Part shown: piece by piece, positions 53,415 through 59,915 of the stretch
Layout: each line of letters starts with the position of its first letter
Position numbering within the stretch: the first letter of the stretch is position 1
NCBI RefSeq assembly: GCF_031128465.2
Contig: NZ_CP155618.1
Location: 3,090,501 to 3,154,500 of the forward strand
Length of the DNA stretch: 64,000 nucleotides
Source: Mariniflexile litorale
Lineage (GTDB): Bacteria > Bacteroidota > Bacteroidia > Flavobacteriales > Flavobacteriaceae
Direction: 5' to 3'
Program-made: the position numbers and the translations under genes
The notes under the pieces: model-generated
What the model was told of the DNA's origin: nothing
The model's input: only the letters and a program-made list of their open reading frames with translations
Databases searched by the model: none

Positions 53415-55619
53415 ATGTTAATAGCAAAAAGTGACTTGCATTCTGCACTAAAAAAACATTTTGGGTTTGGTAAATTTAAAGGGCTTCAAGAAGGTGTCAT
53501 AGAAAGTTTATTATCTGGTAACAACACATTCGTCATCATGCCAACTGGCGGTGGTAAATCTCTCTGTTATCAATTGCCTGCTTTAATGCAGGAAGGTACC
53601 GCTATAGTAGTCTCTCCATTAATAGCTTTAATGAAAAATCAGGTAGATGCTATTAGAGGGATTTCAAATGAAGAAGGTATTGCACATGTATTAAATTCTT
53701 CATTAAACAAAACCGAAATTAAGCGGGTTAAAGAAGACATTGTAAATGGCGTAACTAAATTACTTTATGTAGCGCCAGAATCTTTAACTAAAGAAGAAAA
53801 TGTTGAGTTTTTGCGTTCGGTAAAAGTGTCTTTTATGGCTATAGATGAAGCGCATTGTATTAGCGAATGGGGACACGATTTTAGACCAGAATACAGAAAT
53901 TTAAAGCATATTATTGGTCGTATTGGTGACAATATTCCTATCATAGGATTAACAGCAACAGCAACACCTAAGGTTCAGGAGGATATTATTAAAAATTTAG
54001 GGATTAGTGGAGCAAAAACATTTAAAGCTTCCTTTAATAGACCTAATTTATACTACGAAGTGCGTCCGAAAACAAAAAATGTTGACGCCGATATTATTCG
54101 TTTTATAAAACAAAATCAAGGTAAATCGGGTATTGTTTATTGTTTAAGTAGAAAACGTGTTGAAGAATTGGCACAGGTTTTACAGGTAAATGGTGTTAAA
54201 GCAGTGCCATATCATGCTGGTTTAGATGCTAAATCGAGGTCTAATTATCAAGATCAATTTCTTATGGAAGATGTCGATGTTGTGGTAGCTACCATAGCCT
54301 TTGGTATGGGTATCGATAAACCTGATGTACGTTTTGTAATTCATCATGACATTCCTAAAAGTATAGAAAGTTATTATCAAGAAACTGGTCGGGCCGGACG
54401 TGATGGTGGTGAAGGGCATTGTTTAGCTTATTATGCATACAAAGACATTGAAAAACTAGAAAAATTCATGTCAGGAAAACCTGTAGCTGAACAAGAAATT
54501 GGACAAGCTTTATTACAAGAAGTGGTAGCATTTGCCGAAACCTCTATTTCTCGTAGAAAATTTATTTTACATTATTTTGGTGAAGAATTCGATAATAAAA
54601 CAGGAGAAGGAGGCGAAATGGATGATAATGTAAGGCATCCTAAAAAGCAACATGAAGCCCAAAACGATGTTAAACTTCTTTTAGAAACCATTGACAATAC
54701 CAACGAAAAGTACAAGTCTAAAGATTTAGTACATGTTATTACGGGGAAAGAAAATGCCTTAATTAATTCGCATAAAACCAACGAGCAAGCTTTCTTTGGA
54801 AAAGGTAAAGATAAAGACAAAAAATACTGGATGGCTTTATTAAGACAAGTTTTGGTATCTGGTTTCCTTAAAAAAGATATTGAAACTTACGGTGTTATTA
54901 AATTAGCTGATGCTGGTAGAAATTTTATAAAGAAACCAAAATCTTTTATGATGACTGAAGACCATATTTTTGATGGTGAGCAAGAAGATGGTACTATTGT
55001 AACAGCGGCTAAAAGTGAAGGTGCTGTGGCCGATGTGTTATTAATGAATTTATTGAAAGATTTACGTAAGAAGAATGCCAAAAAATTAGGTGTACCACCT
55101 TTTGTTATTTTTCAAGATCCATCACTTGAAGATATGGCGTTAAAATACCCTATTACTGTAACAGAGCTTGCTAATGTACATGGTGTGGGAGATGGGAAGG
55201 CTAAAAAATACGGTAAAGATTTTATAGAACTCATAGCGCAATATGTTGAAGAGCACGATATTATTCGTCCAGACGATTTAGTTGTTAAATCTACGGGTAC
55301 AAATTCTGCCAATAAGCTTTATATTATTCAAAACATAGATAGAAAATTACCCTTAGATGATATTGCTTCTTCAAAAGGAATGTCTATGGTCGATTTTATA
55401 AAAGAAATGGAAGCTATAGTCTATTCTGGAACCAAATTGAATATTAATTATTGGATTGACGATATTTTAGATGAAGACCAGCAAGAAGAAATCCACGACT
55501 ATTTTATGGAATCTAAAACCGATAGTATTGAAACAGCAATTAAAGAATTTGATGGCGATTATGATGAAGATGAACTTCGCTTGTATAGAATAAAATTTAT
55601 AAGTGAAGTCGCTAATTAA
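53415..55619 (+). CDS. recQ: ATP-dependent DNA helicase RecQ
   Basis: The 734-residue helicase has motif I PTGGGKSLCYQLPA, DEAH in AIDEAHCISEWGHDFRPEY, LTATATPKVQEDI, and the late motifs GMGIDKPDVRFVIHHD and QETGRAGRDG. An HRDC-like segment follows around residues 560-620 (DMALKYPITVTELANVHGVG), then a C-terminal extension of about 110 residues making it longer than E. coli RecQ (about 610). The RQC region, around residue 376-400, reads SISRRKFILHYFGEEF without the four zinc-binding cysteines present in E. coli RecQ. The extension and the missing cysteines are probably lineage features. Confidence 0.95.
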   Translation: MLIAKSDLHSALKKHFGFGKFKGLQEGVIESLLSGNNTFVIMPTGGGKSLCYQLPALMQEGTAIVVSPLIALMKNQVDAIRGISNEEGIAHVLNSSLNKTEIKRVKEDIVNGVTKLLYVAPESLTKEENVEFLRSVKVSFMAIDEAHCISEWGHDFRPEYRNLKHIIGRIGDNIPIIGLTATATPKVQEDIIKNLGISGAKTFKASFNRPNLYYEVRPKTKNVDADIIRFIKQNQGKSGIVYCLSRKRVEELAQVLQVNGVKAVPYHAGLDAKSRSNYQDQFLMEDVDVVVATIAFGMGIDKPDVRFVIHHDIPKSIESYYQETGRAGRDGGEGHCLAYYAYKDIEKLEKFMSGKPVAEQEIGQALLQEVVAFAETSISRRKFILHYFGEEFDNKTGEGGEMDDNVRHPKKQHEAQNDVKLLLETIDNTNEKYKSKDLVHVITGKENALINSHKTNEQAFFGKGKDKDKKYWMALLRQVLVSGFLKKDIETYGVIKLADAGRNFIKKPKSFMMTEDHIFDGEQEDGTIVTAAKSEGAVADVLLMNLLKDLRKKNAKKLGVPPFVIFQDPSLEDMALKYPITVTELANVHGVGDGKAKKYGKDFIELIAQYVEEHDIIRPDDLVVKSTGTNSANKLYIIQNIDRKLPLDDIASSKGMSMVDFIKEMEAIVYSGTKLNINYWIDDILDEDQQEEIHDYFMESKTDSIETAIKEFDGDYDEDELRLYRIKFISEVAN

Positions 55620-55657
55620 AGCTTCAAAGAGTCAAAGTCTCAAAGATTAAAAGTGTT

Positions 55658-55705
55658 CAAAGTTCCAAAGTTGAAAATGTATTTACATTAAACTTTGGAA
55701 CTTTG
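55658..55705 (+). terminator. Hairpin downstream of recQ
   Basis: CAAAGTTCCAAAGTT (55658-55672) pairs perfectly with AACTTTGGAACTTTG (55691-55705), and the loop contains a smaller palindrome (AATGTA/TACATT). A short run of T follows. It could end the recQ transcript. The flanks (55621-55657 and 55706-55727) contain more ACTTTG/CAAAG words, so it may also be part of a repeat family. Confidence 0.5.
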
Positions 55706-55756
55706 TTTCTTAGAAACTTTGCTACTTATATGAATAAACAATCGTTAATCATTTCA

Positions 55757-55764
55757 TATATTTG
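55757..55764 (+). promoter_or_regulatory. Promoter -7 motif for the dual PPIase gene
   Basis: TATATTTG matches the TAnnTTTG consensus and lies 23 bp upstream of the ATG at 55788, giving a short leader. No good TTG at the -33 distance is present, so the match rests on the -7 box. Confidence 0.45.
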
Positions 55765-55787
55765 CATCTTCATTAAAAAAGAACAGC

Positions 55788-56720
55788 ATGCAAGACGGAT
55801 TATACGCAAAATTCAACACAACAAAAGGAGAAATTCTTGTTGCTTTAGAATTTAAAAAAACACCAGGAACAGTTGGTAACTTCGTTGCTTTAGCCGAAGG
55901 AAATTTAGAAAATAAAGTAAAACCTCAAGGAACACCTTATTATAATGGTTTGAAATTCCATAGAGTAATACCAGATTTTATGATTCAAGGTGGTTGTCCA
56001 CAAGGATCGGGTTCAGGTGATCCCGGTTATAAATTTGCCGATGAATTTCATCCAGATTTAAAACACGATGCACCAGGTATTTTATCCATGGCGAATTCAG
56101 GACCAGCAAGTAATGGTAGTCAGTTTTTTATAACGCATGTTGCCACCCCGTGGTTAGATAACAACCATACCGTTTTTGGGAAAGTGGTTGAAGGTCAAAA
56201 CGTGGTTGATGCCATTGCTCAAGGTGACAAAATTGAAACTTTAGAGATTGTAAGAGTAGGAGCAGAAGCTGAAGGTTTCAATGCTATTGAAGCTTTTAGA
56301 GATTTTGAAGGTTCTAGAGAAAAAATATTAGCTGAAGCCAAAAAAGCATCAGAAGCAGCATTAGATAAATTAGCGACGGGATTTAGTAAAACTGAAAGCG
56401 GATTACGTTACCAAATTATTCAAAAAGGAACGGGAGTTAAAGCCGAAAAGGGTAAAAATGTATCTGTACACTATAAAGGACAATTAGCAGACGGAACTGT
56501 TTTTGATTCTTCTTACAAACGTAATGAGCCAATTGATTTTCCTTTAGGAGTTGGGCAAGTTATTTCAGGTTGGGACGAAGGTATTCAATTATTAAACGTG
56601 GGCGACAAAGCACGTTTTGTAATTCCGAGTCATTTAGGATACGGAAGCAGAGGAGCTGGAGGGGTTATACCACCAGATGCAACGTTAATTTTTGATGTAG
56701 AATTAATGAACGTTAAGTAA
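55788..56720 (+). CDS. Dual-domain peptidyl-prolyl isomerase (cyclophilin-FKBP fusion)
   Basis: A 310-residue cytoplasmic PPIase made of two unrelated folds. Residues 1-160 are cyclophilin-like (FHRVIPDFMIQGG, GILSMANSGPASNGSQFFIT, HTVFGKVVEGQNVV). After a charged linker, residues 205-310 are FKBP-like (VSVHYKGQLADGTVFDSSY, LGVGQVISGWDEGIQLL, GYGSRGAGGVIPPDATLIFDVEL). Fusions of this kind were described as dual-family immunophilins, including from Flavobacterium. Both active sites look intact, so it could catalyse proline isomerisation in protein folding with two independent domains. No signal peptide is seen. Confidence 0.93.
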   Translation: MQDGLYAKFNTTKGEILVALEFKKTPGTVGNFVALAEGNLENKVKPQGTPYYNGLKFHRVIPDFMIQGGCPQGSGSGDPGYKFADEFHPDLKHDAPGILSMANSGPASNGSQFFITHVATPWLDNNHTVFGKVVEGQNVVDAIAQGDKIETLEIVRVGAEAEGFNAIEAFRDFEGSREKILAEAKKASEAALDKLATGFSKTESGLRYQIIQKGTGVKAEKGKNVSVHYKGQLADGTVFDSSYKRNEPIDFPLGVGQVISGWDEGIQLLNVGDKARFVIPSHLGYGSRGAGGVIPPDATLIFDVELMNVK

Positions 56721-56742
56721 TATCAAAAAAAAATAAATTATA

Positions 56743-56771
56743 AAAGCACCTAATAAAAAGGTGCTTTTTTA
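56743..56771 (+). terminator. Rho-independent terminator after the PPIase gene
   Basis: AAAAGCACC and GGTGCTTTT form a 9-bp stem around a 9-base A-rich loop, with the last pairs leading into a run of T. It begins 22 bp after the stop codon. Confidence 0.85.
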
Positions 56772-56872
56772 GTTTCCAATGGTTAGCATCGGTCAATTTC
56801 CTGATAAGACTAATTATTATGTGAGTTAATGGATTATTTTTTACTATAATTGTATGAGTTTAATGTCGGAAC

Positions 56873-57286
56873 GTGATAAGTATAAAAGAAACGGATTTAT
56901 ATAATCAGGTAATTAAAGAATTAAATTATTCTTTTGGTAACGTATTTATATTTGAAGGATTTGTGATTTCTGAAATTAATCTAGGTATTAATCTTAATTG
57001 GGATGAGCATGCAAAGGTAATTGTAAATGATGTTTCTAGATTTATAGGAAGCAATGGAAAAGATATTGTATACATATCACATAGAATTAATTCGTATTCT
57101 GTTGTCGCTTCAGATTGGTTGAAGTTTTTTAATAATAGCTTTAATTTGAAGGGCTATTACATAGTATCTGAAGATAAAATTAGAGTTTTGAGTTCTGTGA
57201 TTGAAAACTTATTTTTCAATAATAAAATAAAACGATTTAACAACTTAAATACTGCTATAAACTGGATAAAAATAGGGATAGATTAA
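56873..57286 (+). CDS. Small hypothetical protein (possible STAS/SpoIIAA-like fold)
   Basis: I do not recognise a definite family. The 137-residue protein begins with GTG at 56873, the only start in frame after the stop at 56861. It has alternating strands and helices, FGNVFIFEGFVISEINLG, then HAKVIVNDVSRF, IVYISHRINSYSVVASDWL and YYIVSEDKI. The pattern is reminiscent of SpoIIAA-like/STAS proteins often seen as single genes in Flavobacteriaceae. No signal peptide or membrane helix. A 9-bp-arm inverted repeat starts at its stop codon. Confidence 0.55.
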   Translation: MISIKETDLYNQVIKELNYSFGNVFIFEGFVISEINLGINLNWDEHAKVIVNDVSRFIGSNGKDIVYISHRINSYSVVASDWLKFFNNSFNLKGYYIVSEDKIRVLSSVIENLFFNNKIKRFNNLNTAINWIKIGID

Positions 57287-57303
57287 ATTGCATAGCAATT
57301 TAA
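57283..57303. repeat. Perfect inverted repeat between two genes
   Basis: TTAAATTGC (57283-57291) and GCAATTTAA (57295-57303) are perfect 9-bp arms separated by ATA. It overlaps the stop codon of the hypothetical gene and touches a -7 promoter motif (57304-57311), so it could be a terminator or an operator. Confidence 0.6.
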
Positions 57304-57311
57304 TATCTTTG
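57304..57311 (+). promoter_or_regulatory. -7 motif directly before the DinB-like gene
   Basis: TATCTTTG fits TAnnTTTG and ends 5 bases before the ATG at 57316. If it is used, the transcript would begin at or near the start codon, making a leaderless mRNA. Confidence 0.35.
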
Positions 57312-57315
57312 TTTT

Positions 57316-57861
57316 ATGACAGAGCAAAAATTACAAAAACTTAAATACCCCATTGGGCACTTTGATTGCCCTAATAATATTTCAGCTCAGCACATAGAAA
57401 GCTGGATTTCAATTTTAGAACATTTTCCTACTAGATTAGAAAATCTTGTTAAGAATTTAACGAACGATCAGTTAGATACGGTATATAGACCAGATGGATG
57501 GACCATTAGACAGGTTATTCATCATCTTTCAGATAGTCATCACCATAGCTATACCCGTTTTAAATGGACTTTAACAGAAGATAAGCCTGTTATAAAAGCT
57601 TATTTTGAAGATCGTTGGGCAGAATTAATCGATTCTAAAACAGCTCCTATCGAGATCTCTTTACTTCATTTAAAAGCTGTTCATGCTAAGCTAGTATATT
57701 TATTAAAAGGATTGTCTGAAGAGAATTTAAATAAATATTTTATTCACCCAGAAACTCAAAGTGAAGTGGTTTTAAAAAAAAATGTTGGTATATATGCATG
57801 GCACAGTAACCATCATTATTCACATATTGAAAATTTAATGCAACAAAATAACTGGATTTAG
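57316..57861 (+). CDS. YfiT/DinB-superfamily metal-binding protein (bacillithiol transferase-like)
   Basis: The 181-residue protein has KYPIGHFDCPNN near the start, GWTIRQVIHHLSDSHHH in the middle, and IYAWHSNHHYSHIENLM at the end. The His residues in the HHLSD and HSNHH segments match the metal site of the YfiT family, which belongs to the DinB four-helix superfamily. Members transfer thiols such as bacillithiol onto electrophiles. The putative function here is therefore detoxification-like, by family only. The GNAT gene follows 6 bp later. Confidence 0.85.
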   Translation: MTEQKLQKLKYPIGHFDCPNNISAQHIESWISILEHFPTRLENLVKNLTNDQLDTVYRPDGWTIRQVIHHLSDSHHHSYTRFKWTLTEDKPVIKAYFEDRWAELIDSKTAPIEISLLHLKAVHAKLVYLLKGLSEENLNKYFIHPETQSEVVLKKNVGIYAWHSNHHYSHIENLMQQNNWI

Positions 57862-57867
57862 AAACAT

Positions 57868-58350
57868 ATGATTAGACCTGTTAAAATGAAAGATGCCCAA
57901 CAACTTGTAGATATTTATAACCATTATGTTTTAAATACCGTGGTTACTTTTGACGATGTGCCATTTACAGTTGATGCTTTTAAAGAGAAAATTGAAAGTA
58001 TTTATAAAATATATCCATTTTATGTTTTTGAAGAAGATAATAAGATATTAGGATATGCCTACGCTAACAAATGGCGAGAAAAACCTGCGTATAAGCATAC
58101 CGTTGAAAGTACTGTTTATTTGCATCATGAAGCTCAAGGAAAACAAATAGGGACTATATTATATACAGAACTCTTAAAGCAGTTAAAAGAACAAGATTAT
58201 CATGTAGTTGTTGGGGGTTTAACATTGCCTAATGAAGCCAGTGTAAAACTTCATGAGAAATTTGGATTCACACAAGTGTCTCACTTTAAAGAAGTGGGCT
58301 TAAAGTTTGATAAGTGGTTAGATGTTGGTTTTTGGCAATTAACCTTTTGA
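57868..58350 (+). CDS. GNAT family N-acetyltransferase (phosphinothricin acetyltransferase-like)
   Basis: The 160-residue protein begins IRPVKMKDAQQLVDIYNHYV and has GYAYANKWREKPAYKHTVE, VYLHHEAQGKQIGTILYTEL (acetyl-CoA pyrophosphate loop) and a C-terminal LHEKFGFTQVSHFKEVGLKF. This order is typical of Pat/YncA-type GNATs that acetylate small amino compounds. The natural substrate is unknown; the family name does not prove herbicide resistance. It is in an operon with the YfiT-like gene. Confidence 0.88.
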   Translation: MIRPVKMKDAQQLVDIYNHYVLNTVVTFDDVPFTVDAFKEKIESIYKIYPFYVFEEDNKILGYAYANKWREKPAYKHTVESTVYLHHEAQGKQIGTILYTELLKQLKEQDYHVVVGGLTLPNEASVKLHEKFGFTQVSHFKEVGLKFDKWLDVGFWQLTF

Positions 58351-58360
58351 TTACAAAAAG

Positions 58361-58395
58361 CCTTTCCTTTGGGAAGGGGTTAAGATGGGTTTTTC
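58361..58395. repeat. REP-like hairpin element over a gene end
   Basis: CCTTTCC-TTT-GGGAAGG (58361-58377) forms a 7-bp stem with one wobble pair and is followed by GGTTAAGATGGG. The sequence resembles the type of dispersed intergenic element that reads C-rich stem, G-rich stem, then GGTTA-GATGGG in Bacteroidota. It overlaps the last codons and stop of the minus-strand gene at 58380. It may serve as a terminator between the convergent genes. Confidence 0.5.
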
Positions 58396-58943
58396 CACTT
58401 AATATTACAACCAATACTTGGTTTTTGTACAGAAGTGTTTTCTTTGTTTTCAATTAAGGAATTAAGGGCATGTCGTATATCGCTTCCTGTTATAGGTTTA
58501 CTATTTCCTGGTCGTGAATCATCTAATTGTCCTCTATAAATTAATTTTAATTCAGCATCAAACACATAAAAATCGGGGGTACAAGCAGCATCGTATGCTT
58601 TGGCAACTTCTTGACTTTCATCATATAAATAAGAAAACGGGTAGTTTTCGTTTTTAGCGTGAATTTTCATTTTATCAGGACCATCTTGTGGATATTTTTT
58701 AGCATCGTTACTCGAAATAGCAGCAAAACCAATCCCTTTTTTTAAGTAGGTATTTGCAATGGCAATAATTTCGGTATTTACATGAATTACAAAAGGGCAG
58801 TGGTTGCATATAAACATAATAACCGTACCTTTTTCTCCTTTAATCGTTTCTAAATCTATAAGTGAGTCGCTAATAGTATCGGGTAATTCAAAATAAGGAG
58901 CCGTTGTGCCCAAAGGCAACATGTTTGATGGCGTATTCGACAT
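58380..58943 (-). CDS. Thioredoxin-like peroxiredoxin-family protein
   Basis: The 187-residue protein has a thioredoxin fold with CNHCPFVIHVN at residues about 46-56 (CxxC), preceded by KGEKGTVIMFI, and later SSNDAKKYPQDGP, YLYDESQEVAKAYDAACTPDFYVF and LIYRGQLDDSRPG. These are typical of an AhpC/TSA-like family of unknown thioredoxin function, usually cytoplasmic. The motif RGQLDDSRPG is characteristic. The last residues (KNPS) fall in the REP-like element. It is divergent from the tRNA-binding gene. Confidence 0.85.
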   Translation of the reverse strand: MSNTPSNMLPLGTTAPYFELPDTISDSLIDLETIKGEKGTVIMFICNHCPFVIHVNTEIIAIANTYLKKGIGFAAISSNDAKKYPQDGPDKMKIHAKNENYPFSYLYDESQEVAKAYDAACTPDFYVFDAELKLIYRGQLDDSRPGNSKPITGSDIRHALNSLIENKENTSVQKPSIGCNIKWKNPS

Positions 58944-58990
58944 AATGAAAAATTTTATTCAAAGTTCGGTATAATTTGTATTTTTAAAAA

Positions 58991-59326
58991 ATGAATAAGA
59001 CTATAACTTTTGAAGATTTTACTAAAGTTGATTTAAGAGTAGGGACTATTATTGAAGTTCAAGATTTTCCTGAAGCACGTAATCCAGCATATCAATTAAC
59101 AATTGATTTTGGCGATTTGGGAATTAAAAAGTCGTCTGCACAAATTACAACGCTATATAAGAAGGAAGATTTATTACAAAGACAAATTGTGGCTGTTATA
59201 AACTTCCCGAAAAAACAGATTGCTAAATTTATGAGTGAATGCTTGCTTTTAGGAGCCGTTAATGGTAAAGATGTTATTTTGTTAAACCCCGAAAATAAAG
59301 TAAAAAACGGTAGTATAGTGAGCTAA
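58991..59326 (+). CDS. csaA: CsaA-type tRNA-binding protein
   Basis: A 111-residue OB-fold protein with TFEDFTKVDLRVGTIIEVQD, EARNPAYQLTIDFG and LLQRQIVAVINFPKKQIAKF, followed by CLLLGAV. It matches the tRNA-binding CsaA family, which binds tRNA as a dimer and has been linked to chaperone activity in Bacillus. Length (about 110 residues) fits. A hairpin terminator follows. Confidence 0.93.
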   Translation: MNKTITFEDFTKVDLRVGTIIEVQDFPEARNPAYQLTIDFGDLGIKKSSAQITTLYKKEDLLQRQIVAVINFPKKQIAKFMSECLLLGAVNGKDVILLNPENKVKNGSIVS

Positions 59327-59327
59327 A

Positions 59328-59353
59328 AAAACCGCTACTAAAAGTAACGGTTT
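59328..59353 (+). terminator. Terminator between convergent genes
   Basis: AAACCG-C-TACT, loop AAA, AGTA-A-CGGTTT forms a stem with one internal mismatch just after the csaA stop. T-rich sequence follows on the plus strand and A-rich on the other side, so it may work in both directions. Confidence 0.7.
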
Positions 59354-59379
59354 GTATTATTTGTTTTTTGATTCTAATA

Positions 59380-59769
59380 TTATATATCATCAAAATCTAT
59401 ATCAGTAAAACTTTCGGTCGATTTATGTAATTCACCATTTTCACTTGGTGTTTCTTCAGTATCGTATTCTTTTTTGAAGTCTTTTTGATGACGATCGCTA
59501 ATAACTTCATCACCTTTTTCATTAATAATATAATCAGTCATTTCAGCTAAAATATCTTTAAACTCATTAAAGTCTTCTTTATATATATAAATTTTATGCT
59601 TTTTGTAATGAAATGAACCATCGTCGTTGGTAAACTTTTTACTTTCAGTAATCGTTAGATAATAATCGTCTGCTTTAGTAGATCTTACGTCAAAAAAATA
59701 GGTACGTCTTCCTGCTCTTAATACTTTAGAAAAAATCTCCTCTTTCTCCATCATGTCATTATTGTTCAT
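59380..59769 (-). CDS. PUR family nucleic-acid-binding protein (DUF3276)
   Basis: The 129-residue protein contains KEEIFSKVLRAGRRTYFFDV, KADDYYLTITESKKF and HKIYIYKEDFNEFKDILAEM, the PUR repeat fold that binds single-stranded DNA or RNA. In Bacteroidota it is a conserved small protein (DUF3276). The last 45 residues are acidic. The start may be at 59769 or at the Met at residue 6. It is downstream of the MsbA-like gene on the same strand, separated by 146 bp with no clear signal. Confidence 0.9.
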   Translation of the reverse strand: MNNNDMMEKEEIFSKVLRAGRRTYFFDVRSTKADDYYLTITESKKFTNDDGSFHYKKHKIYIYKEDFNEFKDILAEMTDYIINEKGDEVISDRHQKDFKKEYDTEETPSENGELHKSTESFTDIDFDDI

Positions 59770-59915
59770 AGTTATATAGAAATTTATTAAATAATCAATT
59801 TATATCAAAAATCTAAAAAAAAGTGATACTAACCAACATTTTATGATATTTCTTTTTAAAGTATGATTTTTTGTTGCATTAAACGTAAGTTATTAGTTGT
59901 ATTAAGAAAGAGAGG

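Noticed and set aside
54572-54820. Antisense reading frames across recQ and other genes
   Set aside because: They are shadows of strong coding sequence on the other strand, without domain similarity or promoters.
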